Shown one piece after another: positions 43,060-55,900 of a DNA stretch of 64,000 nt (position 1 is its first letter; each line of letters starts with the position of its first letter). A model generated the notes under the pieces. It had not been told where the DNA came from. It saw only the letters and a list, made by a program, of their open reading frames with translations, and did no database searches. A program made the position numbers and the translations under genes. The stretch is from Iris pallida. Its lineage: Eukaryota; Streptophyta; Magnoliopsida; Asparagales; Iridaceae. Where the stretch lies: the NCBI GenBank assembly GCA_029216955.1, contig JANAVB010033216.1, positions 9,201,579 to 9,265,578 of the forward strand, given 5' to 3'.

Positions 43060-44159
43060 AAGGCTGGGTCGGGGTCGGGGTCGGGGTCGACGGCGATGAC
43101 AGCAGGTGAGGGATCACGCACATACACTCTCCCTCTCTTTCCTATTGTGATGGTGGTGGTGGTGGCGGAGGTGCGTGGTGGTGGCTATGTGGACAATGAC
43201 GATGACGGGTTTGTTCTATATGGCGGCGGGGCTCTGGCCAGTCAGCCTTAGTGGTGATGGTTGTGGAGATGGTGAGATGTGGTGGTGTGGTGAGGGGGTT
43301 GGACGGTTGTAGTGGTGTTGTGCAGTGGGAGGGAGGCTCTGATGACAGTGTGGCAGTGGCGATCGAAATTTTGTGGTGGTGGAGTTGCTGGCATGGTGGT
43401 GGCTAATGCTGCTGGTGGTCGAGAATGGTGAAGCTAGGTGGTGGTCGGGATGAATGGCCTGGAGGTGGTCGGTGTTGACACGGGTGGTGGTGGTTGTTGT
43501 CGATTTGGAAGGAAAGGAGAAACGGTCGGCCGAAGCTCGGCCACGAGTGGCTGATGTAGGTGATGGTGTGCTGCAATGGTTTGGTTGAGAGTAGGGCTGC
43601 TACAAGGTTGGAGACTACAGTAGGAATTATTATCTATAGAAAAATTTTAGGTTATGACATTGGGAAGAGTGTTATTTATATGGGATTGGGAAAAACCCTA
43701 AAAATAAGTGTATGTGTAATAGAAAATAATGAAAAAACTAACACTAACACTATACTAACTGCTAACCCTGACGTTATTTCCATTTGTTGTTTTAATTGGC
43801 ACTTAAATAAATATTATTTAAAATTAGTTAATTAGTTACTAGTACTCCTACTCATTACCTAATTACAATTTAGCTAGCATTACTTTAATTGACAATCATT
43901 AAATGAATATATTTTTAAATTTCATAATCTTGACAAATGTTTTCTTTATATAAAACTATGTTCATAACTTACTAATTTAAGGAAATTGAAAAGTAAATCC
44001 AATTAGGGTAAACTCGCATAAAATAGTTTTTTACAAAACTAAGACCAACAAGGACCGATAGCAATTACGCTCGAAAATGTTTTCTCAATATTAGAATTGT
44101 ACGCTTTTCAAAGAGTCAGAAAATTCAGAGAACAAAATACAAAAATTTTGAAAGATTTC
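43060..44159. other. Right flank of the CACTA element: GGT-rich, then AT-rich, no gene
   Basis: 43060-43560 is strongly G/T-biased (GGTGGTGGTGG runs, GGTCGGGGTCGGGG at the junction) with open but motif-free frames. 43600-44159 is AT-rich and non-coding. Confidence 0.4.
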
Positions 44160-44924
44160 CAAGAAATCAATTAATGGAGGTTACAAGGAGTACACTTTTG
44201 TTTTTGTTTGGGAACTGTGTCGATGGAGCGAGTGATAATATGTTGACTCCGTTGACGATTTGATGACGATCTCGAACTCTCTGAAGGTCTGGTTTGCTCT
44301 GGATGCCGGAGCATTTGACGAATGCCCGATAAGTAGAAGCACTGGACCTTTTCTTTAGTTGTAGGATTGGACCTTTTTTTGTCTGTGTGTGGATGAAGGA
44401 ATGATCCTTCTATTTATAGGCAGCAGAATGATTTGCTTATAAGTGCATATGCGATATGCGCCTGGAGAGCTTGCACGAAGGGACGCCACGTGGCTGATGT
44501 TGTTGGGCATATGGATGATGTGCCCCGAAGTTGGTGCTAAATCTATTTGAGCTGCACTGTTGGCCTGCGATAGAGCTGACATGTGGCAGTTGGAGATTTG
44601 GCTGTTACTGAGATCTTAGGTAGTTAGCACCCATTCGTAGGCAGAACTGAGTCAAAATGACACGTTGCATGTGTCTATGGCTCAATGATCTCAGATTTGG
44701 CGGAGAGTGATCTGTCAAGATGCGCCTAGGATATGGCGCATGGGAAGACTTGGTCTATAAGCTTTTAGGAGTTACAAGCAAGTCTGGGTGCATGGCTTTT
44801 GAGGCGTATGCAGAACTTTGGGCACATGGCTGTGGAGGCGCAGGTAGGGACTTGACTTCTGTCTTTTGGGATCAGAAGTAAGTCAGGGCGCATGGCTTTT
44901 GAGGCGCATGCAGAACTTTTGAGG
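44160..44924 (-). repeat. Probable fragment of a Tat-type LTR
   Basis: The minus-strand TATA core CTATAAATAG at 44410-44419 sits in a layout like the LTR of element B (GAAGG ... CTATTTATAG on the plus strand), followed at larger coordinates by recurring GCGCATGGCTTTTGAGGCG-type words (44740-44925). No primer site or LTR ends are visible. It stops where a Tekay-like LTR begins at about 44925. The assignment rests on layout, not alignment. Confidence 0.4.
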
Positions 44925-45477
44925 CGTATATAGCATTCTCTTTATCACTGTTTTATAGATTTTCTCAATTAAATAGAGCTGCTATTTGGGTTGTACTTCG
45001 CTCCAATCCTGACTGGATAATATTTTTCGAGTATTTAGAGGACTGACGACCATGCTTAAGAGGTTCCTTTGGAGCCGGTTCTCACTGAGGGTGCAGCTTT
45101 AGTAGTATTTTAGCTAGTAGCTAGGGTTACTGGACCTTGTCTCCAGCTTAAGAGTTTGAGATGTTATATTTATTTTAGGATATATATTATATTGACCTAG
45201 ACTTCTAGAATTTGTGTTGTGTTCTCTGTTGCTATTTCAGACTATGTCATCTATATCTTCTATCATATCATCGTGCTTATCTTCCTTTAGATTCAAGTAA
45301 TTGGGTTATATTTCATACATTATATATATTCCTCCATGCAGAGATGCCAGGTTCATATTCTATATTGTGGATGTTAGATGTTATAAACGACCTATATAGC
45401 GTTCTATCGCCTACACTGCGGCATAGGCTAGACGTACCTACGTGCTCATACCCCTATACTGGGTGCGGGTCGTAACA
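44925..45477 (+). repeat. Truncated 5' LTR (last ~550 bp)
   Basis: From CGTATATAGCATTCTCTTTA on, it aligns with 51106-51651 with few differences (CTGACTGG / CTGAATGG, GACCATGC-TTAAG / GACCATGC-CCAGG). Ends GGGTGCGGGTCGTAACA. Confidence 0.85.
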
Positions 45478-45735
45478 CATTTTTGTGGTGGCCCATGTAG
45501 GTCAGGGTCGCAACTAGTATGATTTCATAGTGGAGCTCGACTTAGAGCATTGCTACGAGCCTACTATTAGGATATATAGGTTATAAGCTATATAGGGAGT
45601 TACTCAATCACAATTAGGAACTTTTAATCTTTTGATTACCATCATTCATTTCAATTTTCTTTGAAATTAATTATCAGTCCTTGATAATATCTTATCTTGT
45701 GCCATATTGATTTCTTTTATCGATCTATCTTTAGC

Positions 45736-46577
45736 ATGCTGGAGACCAGATCGCAGCGCCTTGGAACCGCAGCAACGGTGGAGAGGTTTACTACATCACA
45801 ACCTCCTCTTCCAGTTGTGGGAGCTGTAGCTCTGGGTGTTGCTCTTACTATATTAGCAGCTCCTGGGGGCGTTCCTCCACCTGTCCAGAGGATTGTCCTC
45901 GTGCAGCCGGAGCCACTTCTTACACCTCCACCATCGACTGATACAGTGTAGATGCTTACGTTGTTCTAACAAATGATGGAGGCACAGAGAGCTCAGGCTG
46001 AGGCGCAACAATGGCTGGCTGATGTGTTATGCCAGAGCATCGATAGTGCCCATCCGTTGGCACTTGCTGCAGTTGAGAAGGTAGCTGCTTCTCTGCCTCA
46101 GGGTGCTCCCACCCAGGAGTAGAAGCAGCAGGCGAGGCATGGTACTGTCAAGGACTTCAAGAAGATGTTTCGTCGAGAGTTCAAGGGGACGAAAGGGATC
46201 ATTTATGTCGATGACTGGCTCAGGTTCAGCAGTTTCATGCACCAATACGAGCCACAGTACAACAAGATCACCATCAGCCTCAGAGGCTATTTTAGCTAGC
46301 TCGCACATATACCTACTGTCGGAGGTCATGCCATACTTGGAAGGTACGCAAAAAAGGGTTGGGAGCGTGTTTGCATTGTGGATCAACGGAGCATCTAGTA
46401 AGGAATTGTCTCTTAACCCTTCATCGTCCTGGCCAGTATCCAGATCAAGGGCAGGGAAATGGAGTTAGGCCACCTGTGGCACAATTTCATGTCTTGTACC
46501 AGCAGAGGGAGATACCCCAGCAGGGTAGGGCTTTTACGTTGACAGTCGAGGATGCCAATGCTACAGGTGATGGGTAA
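45736..46577 (+). pseudogene. Tekay-like gag (decayed)
   Basis: ATG at 45736 (MLETRSQRLGTAATVERF), stop at 45949. The frame resumes with QRAQAEAQQWLADVLCQS, a stop, then FKKMFRREFKGTKG and VDDWLRFSSFMHQYE (gag core), a frameshift, and a zinc knuckle C-L-H-C-G-S-T-E-H-L-V-R-N-C near 46375 followed by a Gln/Pro-rich tail to 46577. The CX2CX4HX4C knuckle is intact. Stops and shifts make it non-functional as it stands. Confidence 0.8.
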
Positions 46578-46836
46578 GCAGGTTTGTCTTTTTTTTCTTC
46601 TTCCATCCATTTCCCATATTTTTGTGTGTTTTAATAGTCCCTCTTAGATTTTGTTTTGTGCTGTGATAAATAGTACAGAGATCCTGATTGAGACCGTGAT
46701 ATCAAGACCAGTAGGACCATAATTGTGTGTATTATTTAAACATATTTCTTGGACCATGATTGTTGGAGGTTTGACCTAGAGAAGAGTACAACCAACTTAA
46801 ATATCGAGGACAAAATTTTTCTAAGGGGGGTAAGAT
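46578..46836 (+). other. Deletion junction region and polypurine tract
   Basis: After gag, about 210 bases lack homology to pol. The decayed chromovirus end (T-N-L-N-I-E-D-K-I-F) at 46793-46820 then precedes the purine run CTAAGGGGGGTAAGA (46821-46835). All of pol is missing, so a large internal deletion or recombination occurred upstream of 46790. Confidence 0.7.
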
Positions 46837-47739
46837 TCTCACTACTACATTTCTAAAATAGGGATATTTTTTGTCATTTTGTATTATTTCTATAGTGGGT
46901 ATTTTTATTTATTAATTAAATATGATTGTGGCATTTATTAGTTGACTAACCTATTTATTGGACCTTAACTTGTGAACCCAACTAGACTAGAAATGACCAT
47001 TTGAGCCCACAACCTCGAATGAACACATCTAGCCTCATTCAAGTCATGTTAAGACTAGATTAGACTATAAATTAATCCCACACTTAGAGCACAATTAACC
47101 CTTCAATTAGGAGAGTGTTCATGATGACTTGAAAGGGGCAACATAAATATTTTAGAAGAGGATTAGGGCTTCCATTCTTGGCTGGTCATTACGAGCATTT
47201 AAACCATCTTCTTCATTCTATTAGAGCATCCACAAACCCTAAAAGAAACCCTCTTCAAACCCTTTCCATTCATTCCCTCCAACAAAACTTTCCCAAATTC
47301 TCCCAGAAGCTTCCCAAACTGTCAATCTACATTGCTAAAAGCTTGGAGACCAAGGAGCTCATGGGAAGGAGTCCAAGGAGGAGAAGACTGTGTCAAACTT
47401 GATACAAGAGCATCCCTAGAAGACTTCATTGGGTAAAACAACCACCTAATAGGTAAAACCCTTGTTCTTTTGATAGTTTGAGCTTCATTTTCATGCATGA
47501 CAAATGTAGGAGCACTTATATTGGTTAGGGGTACCCATGGGGAGATGAGCAAATCTCATTTTTGCGCATTTTATTGAGGATTTTTGTGTCATCCTTGGAG
47601 AAATCTGAGGAGAGCCCACCAAGTGTTTGTTAAAATGCCTAATAGACCAATGTAGGATTGTTTTTCAGTTTTATGGATTGCTTGGTTTTCATTAGTTTAG
47701 ACATTCTAATTTATTTCCTTTCTTCTCTCTCATATAATA

Positions 47740-47751
47740 TTATAATATATA

Positions 47752-47793
<42 letters not shown>

Positions 47794-47887
47794 ATATTAT
47801 ATATATAATATATATTATATTTATATATATATATATTATTATTATATTAATATATATATATTATATAATATAAAAAAAAAAAAAATT

Positions 47888-47921
<34 letters not shown>

Positions 47922-48066
47922 GGTGTGTGTGTGTGTGTGGTGTGTGTGTGACGTTTGTGTTCCTGTCAGTAAAATGTGTGGAGTGGTTGTATGGGACAGT
48001 GAGTGGGGGTGGCAAGGAAATGATAGGTTTGTTCAATTATATAATTGTATAGGCTATATATAAAAT

Positions 48067-48133
<67 letters not shown>

Positions 48134-48240
48134 ATATATAATATATATATTATATAATATATATATGTGTGTGTGTGTGTATATATCTATATAAAAAAAA
48201 AATATATATATATATATTATAGTATATTGTGTGTGTTGTG
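47740..48240. repeat. AT and GT microsatellite tracts
   Basis: Long (TA)n runs at 47755-47870 and 48060-48165, (GT)n at 47899-47950 and 48166-48182, and A-runs at 47871 and 48194. Non-coding. Confidence 0.9.
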
Positions 48241-50064
48241 TGTGTGTGTGTGGTTGTGCATTGGTTTTGAGTTGAGCGTGTTCACTGTCAAGTGAACTAT
48301 GGGTGTCTGTGTCAGTGGGAAGGGGATTTGCTTCCCTGTCTTTGGTATCAGTGAGCTTAGGTTGCAGCTATGGAGATGGCCATTTGGCCATGATTGCATT
48401 GCTTGGCCTTGGCCCGAGCAGCCATGGCCTTTATTTTGCATTAGATGCAGTGGCAGGAGCCTACTAGCCCATTGTGGTCGAGTATCCCATGTGTATTAGT
48501 GTGTGTGGGTATATGTTTTGGCCACTTGTCCATTTCATTGTGAGTGAATGTGTGAGTTATTTAGAGAGTATCAGTGGATGGATGTTAAGTGGTATCAGTC
48601 ATGTAGACTGATTTGGGTCCAGTTAGGATGTATGATCAGTGGTTAAGTTTAGTTGAGATTTGGTATTTAGGGGTTAAGTTTAGAGGTTTGTATCAGAGCC
48701 CTAGGCTTGTGTATGTTATGTTTTCAGTTAGCTTGGTCAGAGGTTAGTATCAGTTAGTTTGGCCAATGTGCTTGAATGAGTGAGTCTCATATTCAGTTAG
48801 CCTTTGTATCATCGCCTAATTGCCTAATGTTGAGTGTTAGTTGGGATTTAGAGATGTGTTGGTTAGGATTTTTAGTTAGTATCAGTTAGATACATATATA
48901 TCAATGCTTTATATTGGAATGTCATGTGCTAGTATCTCATGGGAGTGTGTGAGTGAAACCATGTGGATGTGAGTGTGTGTTCAAGTGTCCAGTAGGGGCT
49001 TGGCTTGGCTTGGCCACAGAACAGTGACAGCAGGGCAGGGGATCTGCTGTAAACAACAGATGGAGTTTGGCCAAGAGGCCACTTAGCTATGTTTGCACTG
49101 CTGTTAGCATTGGCCCTAGGCTTTGGCAATTGGCCATTTGGCCCCTTGGCCATCAAGACATTGTTCGAGTGAGAGAGGGGCCACTCTTGGGCATGTGAAG
49201 TTCTGATACTCACGTATCAGAGTGGTATCAGTGGTTAGATGCTTCTGTATTAGTATTTAAGAGTGAGCATGTATCAGTAGAGGTTAGAATGATTAGTTCA
49301 GTTGGGTATCTTAGTTTAGGAGAGTATCATAGAGTGTATAGGTGTCTCTTTGTGAGTATCCTATTTTAGTGTTGTGGTTCAGAGACTTGTGGAGTGTGAA
49401 AGAGTGAAGTAGAGTATCAATTAGATACTTTTGTATCATAGCTAGTAGTGTGGCTCGAGTTGGATTTGGCCATTGGCATTGTAGTATCAGAGGTTGGTAG
49501 TATATTAGTGTCATGTTAGTTCAGTTAGGATATCCAAATGATGTACCCTAGTGTGTTAGAATGTTAGTATAGGATATGTGAGTGAGGGGGAGGTTTAAGC
49601 AAGGTTTTGGTTATATTGGATTGTATTGTGTCATGGTTAGGATAAGTCGGTTGTGAGCAAATGCTCTTGGCTGTATTGTATTTGGCCAATGAAGCAGCTG
49701 CATTTGCATTTGCAGCATGCTTGGCCTTGCATATGCAGTAGCAGCAGCAGGGCAAATGCTTGGCTTGTTTGGCAAGCAGCAAGCTTTATGCAGCAGCATG
49801 CTTTGCCTGCAGCAAAGCATTAGCAACAGGGATGTCCCCATTTTGGGCAAGGTCGTTGGCCTTAGGCTACTGTTAGCTTTTGATGTGAAGCCATGGTTCA
49901 CATTTTGGGTTTTAGGTAGGGTTACTAGAGGGTGTTATCTATATATATATAATGTTGAGTAATTACCTAATCGCTAAGGTATAGGATTTTACCCATCTTC
50001 TAAGGTAGGGTACCTACTAATCTAGAATATGATATTATCTAAATATAGGTAATGGGTATTACCT

Positions 50065-50185
50065 ACCCTAATATCTAAGGTAATAGATGATTACCTATAG
50101 CCTAAGGTAATATATGATTACATATTAGCCTAAGGTATAGATGATAAGCTATTAGCCTAAGGTAATGGAAGATTACCTAGGATAG
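50065..50185 (+). repeat. Short tandem repeat, unit like TAGCCTAAGGTAATAGATGA
   Basis: Four copies of a ~32-37 bp unit containing CCTAAGGTA(AT)A and GATTACCTA or variants. The related word CTAAGGTA recurs upstream from 49974. Confidence 0.7.
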
Positions 50186-51651
50186 TTAACTAGGTATCTC
50201 ATATATAAGTATATACATGGTAATGTTAGGCAATAGGATGTTTATAGGAAGGTAAGGACTTGATAGAGGATAACCTAACCAAGGTTGACCATTTGACTGA
50301 AAGTCAACCTTGAGTCAATATTTGAGCTAGATTTGACTAGGGTTTGACAAGGGTTGACCAATTGACTAAAAGTCAATTGTGAGTCAAATTTAACCTAGAT
50401 TCGACCTAGATTGTATATCACACGCTAGAAAAATGTTTAATATTGTTTAACCCCATTTAACATATGTATATCTTATCTACAGGTCATTGTGGCTCCACTT
50501 TTGGCCTCGATTCATATTTATTGCTCGGGATCGCAGGGGAGTACATTCTCTGATAGTTTCCATTATTTGATTACCACTAAGTATTTAGAAATGTTACTTA
50601 TGATTCTTGACACGATGGTATCCGGATTATTATTGTCATTGGATCTTTAGTCATTTGATGTTACCTTAATTCATCACAATGGTATCGGATATTGTCCTCG
50701 TTGGTATTAGATAACATTAGATAATATTGGATAACACTGGAATACATTGGCTAGTAATATGTCATGGTTGGATCTATTATCAGTCGGGGAGGAGGAAATA
50801 TTAGTTGGATATATTATCAAGAACTATTGGCAAGTAGTGTAAATCATTGGCTACTAGCTATCATACACTTCACGTATGGTTGAGCTAGCCTTCCTTGGTG
50901 TAAATCATTGAATCTCCCAAGCCGATCACATATCTAATTGGTATTCCAAAACATATGATCTATCATATTTTCATACTCAGTTCACAAGCTATTTGACTAT
51001 CTTGATATGTTAGTTCCTCTTCCAATACTTGCTCACACAGATTACATTTTTAGCTATTATTGCATGTCTTCTTCCATTATACTACTATCTCAGACATGTT
51101 TTTCGCATCGTATATAGCATTCTCTTTATCACTGCTTTATAGTTTTTGTCAATTAAATGGAACTACTATTTGGGTTGTACTTCGTTCCAATCCTGAATGG
51201 ATAATACTTTTTAGAGTATCTAGAGGACTGACGACCATGCCCAGGACGTTCCTTTGGAGCCGGTGCTCGCTGAGGGTACACCTTTAGTAGTGTTTTAGCT
51301 AGTAGCTAGGGTTACTGGACCTTGTCTCCAGCTTAAGAGTTTGAGATGTTATATTTTTCAGGATATGTATTATTGACCTAGACTTCTAGAATTTGTGTTG
51401 TGATCTCTGTTGCTATTTCAGACTATTTATCTCTATCTTCTATCATATCATCGTGCTTACCTTCCTTTAGATTTAAGTGATTTTATTTCATACATTATAT
51501 ATATTCCTCCTGCATAGATGACAGGTTCATATTCTATATTGCGGATGCTAGATATTATAGATGACCTATACAGCGTTCTACCACTGACACTGCGGCATAG
51601 TTCAGACGTACCCACGTGCTTGTACCCCTAATCCGGGTACGGGTCGTGACA

Positions 51652-52769
51652 GATAGGAAAATGACTCCAATAATCAATAACGGCCAAGCAATAAGTACAT
51701 CATTATACATTAGCTAAATAGGGTTATCATAAATCATAGTTACTAACATATACAATTTAAAGGTTTTATTTGGATATCTGTCATGTGGTCTTCCTAAGTT
51801 ACCTAGGCCCAAGAAAAGTATATACCAAATGCACCACCTAAAAGATGTGTCCTAAGGAAGAAAGGCATCACACAATAGTGAGCTCAGAATGCATCACAAA
51901 ACGGTGAGTCATGTCTGCTCCATACGATGGTAAGCTAATAATAAGTACTAGATGTACCATCAACAGTGTGCTAGAAATGTGCCACTCACGATGGAGCTCC
52001 AAATCCATCGAGAATACAACAGAAATAAAAGAATGTAAGTAACTGGAAAAACCTTCCCTCCCAATGAATCTAGGTGAATAGACCAGTCAATTATCCTAAA
52101 CATCTTTGTTTAGAATTTCAGGTCGTAGTATTCAGGAATTTTACCTATACATGATACTCCCTTCGGAGATATGCAATACTATACATAATTGACAAAAAAA
52201 AAACAAGAAATATGATAGCAAACCACATGCTATGATCTGGAGTGCACTGCGATGAGCCACAATAGAAATTGGTACAAGAATTAAATACAATACATATCAA
52301 GATAGCCCGCCAATGTACATTATAAGTTAGAAACATGATGGACAACGTCAAACATGATATCGATGTCTTGCTATCAGCGATAAGTCAGGAAAATATGTTG
52401 CCATAACAGGCCAACTCCAAGAACATAAACAGCGTAAAGGATACCAACGTATTCGGACAGTGCATGACAAGATGTGACAATATGCTCCAGTACGTGCCAT
52501 GTAAATAAGGTATAATGTGACATTCTCGTGTACGGGTATGGGTATCACTATAATACAAGTCCAGACAAACATCAATTACAGGTAACATATTTAAGAATAA
52601 ACTTGTAAGTACAAAGCAAGAAAGAAGAGAAGAAAAATCTAAAAATTCAAGAAAATAAATTTTGGGTGTCACTAGGAATTTCGTTAGTGTTTCATTTTCG
52701 ACAAAAAATTTAAAGAACACAACAAGTGTGGTCCACAAGAAAACTGTCCATTCATAATTTCGACGGTGT
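51652..52769. other. AT-rich stretch, no gene recognised
   Basis: Between the gag-only element and the LINE remnant. Only short frames without motifs. Confidence 0.45.
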
Positions 52770-52908
52770 TCTGCATAATTTCGACAATTTTTTGTTAACT
52801 AAGGACGCTTAGTAGGGTTCGACATTCAAAACACAATACAATATGTGCATACTTTCAAGTTATTGTTGGGAGCATGGATCATCTATTCTTCGAGTGTCAC
52901 GTGCTTGA
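52770..52908 (+). pseudogene. LINE ORF2 C-terminal remnant, left half (zf-RVT region)
   Basis: The plus-strand frame reads ...LLTKDA..., a Cys-containing stretch and then GSMDHLFFECHVL just before the solo LTR. L-T-K-D ... H-L-F-F-E-C is the pattern of the zinc-binding domain at the C-terminus of plant L1 ORF2. The continuation is at 57014. Confidence 0.6.
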
Positions 52909-55900
52909 TGTCACGACCCGCATGGGTACGTCCAGCCTACGCCGCAGTGTCGGCGGTTAGAACACTGTCCTAGGTCAATCATCTAACAATATAAAAGTAC
53001 CTGTACAGTTATACTCTCCGAATGGAGTGACAAACTATACATCTCAATCACATCTAGGGTAGAAGAATGAAGATAGACAGATAGACAGTAACTCGAAGAG
53101 AACAGTAGAATAGATGAAAAAGTCCAAGTGTCTATAACATAACATCATGTCACTCATAAAACAATAAGTCTAAAGTCTATACATCTCAATATCTCAAAAT
53201 ACAACTCGAATGTGAGACAAAATATACATAGAAAGACTGTCTAGCTAAACTAGCCTAGACTACTGGTGCAACATCCTCAGCTGCAGGTGGTCCTGCTGAG
53301 GGTCCACACATAAGTATCATCTAGTCTTGCTCCATAATAGGTAGTCACCAGGGCCTCATCCTCATCCTCTGTAATATTTCAACAGGTCCGTCAGGACAGG
53401 AATAAGCACCATACCTCACACATTCATAACAGGTTAGGAAATACGATACAGGCAATAGAGTAAGATACAGGAAATGCGAAAGAAATATACGCTGTAAAAG
53501 GATAGCTGTAATGAAATCTACTGTATATAGAGAACTATAAGTGACTAGTGAGAGAGTACAAGATAGGCATGTGAATGGCTAGAATTTATACATGATACAC
53601 TACTGAGTTTGCACATGATTACACTACTTTGGAATTATTCACATGTCCCCTTCTACTCCCCCGTTACCCCAATCAATACACAAGGATCGAGACAAGTTAC
53701 TTATTATACATGATCACATGGAGCCCATGAAGGGTGCATATGATAGTATACATGAGGGCTCTGTGAATATGAGAGTACATGATCACATGAGTGCACATGC
53801 ATGATGGCACAGGAGTACATGATGAAAGTGAAACACACGTAACATGAAGTACCCGATGCTCCCGCGGGGGATAACATCTCATGTAAAGACCTATAGTACC
53901 AATCCGTGTTACCAAGTGACAGCATCAAGTAAAGTAATCTAAGCGAGAAGTAAAGCCTGAACAAGTATAAGACGGTCAGAGAATGTACTCGCCTGATAAC
54001 TGAATGTCTGAAGAGATATACTGTCTGAGGAGAGGTATAGGCTCCTAATCAGCAATACAAGTCACAATGTATCCACAATGGTAAAAATAAGTATACAATG
54101 CATACTACATGATTCTAGGTCAATCTGGTCAAAGTCAACTCTTGGTCAACTCTAATAGTCAAACTAGGTCACAGGAAGTCTACTAGGTCACAGGAAATCA
54201 ACTAAGTCAAAGTCAAACAAGGTCAAATAAGGTCAACTAGTCTAATCTAGGTTAAAGTCAACTCTTGGTCATATTCTAGTCAAACTAGCCAAATATTAGT
54301 CACATGATCAATCTGGTCAAGTCTAGGTCAAACTTAGACCAACTAAGGTATTGGTCAAACAAAGACTAGTCAGTAAGGTAATTAGGTCAAACAAGACTAG
54401 TCAATAAGGTAATTAGGTCAAACATAGTCAGACTAGTTAAACGTCATTTTTAGTCAATTAGGTCATGGTTTGACCAATAGTTGACTTTAGTCAACCATGG
54501 TCAACAAAGGTCAACTATAGGTGTTTTGGGCCATTAGGTCGATTTGAGTTAGCCCCAAGCCATAGCTAGTCACTTAGGTTCCATATAACCTATATTTAGA
54601 AGTCATATATTATATACTATCATATATCTATATACCCATGTCTATTTACTACCTTTATATATATCATATAGCATAACTATATACAATACCAAAACCCACA
54701 TAGTATATAATGACACTATATGTATTCTAATACAATATATATTATATATATATATATATATAAATATAATAGATATATATCCAAATATATTATTAATATA
54801 TATAACATAATATATATATTATATAACATATATATATATAAGCATAAGATAGAGATGTGAGAGGAGAGTGAAAGAGAGAGAGAGAGCTGGACAGTGAGAG
54901 AGGGACTTAACTGGACAGGAAAGAGGAGGGGGGCTGTTCTCAGATTTCCTGAGAACAGGAAACAACCCCACACAACACACAATACACACACACACCTAAT
55001 ATATACATACATGTATACATGTATACACCCTAAAACTCACATACACCTATATACATATACATATGTATACACACTGAAATATATATATACATGTATAAAT
55101 CATAATAAAATCAAATCAAAACTCATTTTTGAAAACTGGAAATAATCCCAAAATCTGGAAACTGTGGACTGTGCATAGGTAAATAGGGTAAACCCAAAAA
55201 CACACATGTAACGAGCTAAGGCTCGAATCCTATGGTTGGTAATTGATGCCCCAAGTGTGTACTGTCGTAGGTGTCCCTAGGAGTCCACCACGACACGACA
55301 CAACGTGTCCAAACGTGTAATTTCCAAATCGGGTAAACTGCTCTCTGTGCAGTATCGTGCAGAGGTGCACACGAGTGTAGGACACGACAGAAGTGTCCAT
55401 AGTCTCGTGCACACGTGTGTAGGTTCACCAAGGGTAGGTGCACGTGTTAGGCAGCCTGTATGGTGTCCACGTGTCCTCACGATGCGAACACCGTATCAGT
55501 CGAGTTTCTCGACTGATACACACTGTTTACACTGCGTCGTGCAGTGAGTCACGCGCTCGTGGACATGACACACACAATATTGTGTCTCGTGCTCGTGTCA
55601 GTAGGTAGGGTAGCTCTAGGGGTATGTGTCAGTGTCATGTCCAGTATCCAAGTTGTGTCGTGTCTATGTTACAAGGTCGTGTCAGTGAGGTCTGTGCACT
55701 TGTGCACAGGATGTGCTCGACCAGTGCGAGTGAGTTTTCTCACTCGACACGCACGAGAAGTCGTGAGATTTTGGGGGCATGTTCGCAGACATTGCCCCCT
55801 CGTGTGCCCAATTTTGGCGTGTCCACGTGCTCTGTGCAGTGAGCACGAGCAGCGTGGTAGCAGGGCACGCACGCGAGCCTCGTGCAGTGAGTTCGTGTCC

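Larger units (their letters stand above)
44925..51651 (+). mobile_element. Gag-only Tekay-like derivative (TR-GAG-like) with truncated 5' LTR
   Basis: A partial LTR (44925-45477), then a decayed gag, a short unrelated stretch, a polypurine tract and a full 3' LTR (46837-51651). No protease, RT, RNase H or integrase is present: gag reaches the polypurine tract within about 260 bases. Gag-only terminal-repeat elements are known in plants. The left LTR lacks its first several kb, so no target duplication can be tested. Confidence 0.75.
46837..51651 (+). repeat. 3' LTR (4815 bp) of the gag-only element
   Basis: Starts TCTCACTAC (terminal TG changed to TC) after the polypurine tract and ends GGGTACGGGTCGTGACA. 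Contains AT/GT microsatellites (47740-48240), a TTGGCC-rich island (48360-49170), many GTATCAGT words (48580-49510), a tandem repeat at 50065-50185 and a TTGAC cluster (50278-50405). The middle differs completely from the LTR at 207-3566 although both ends agree. Confidence 0.85.
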
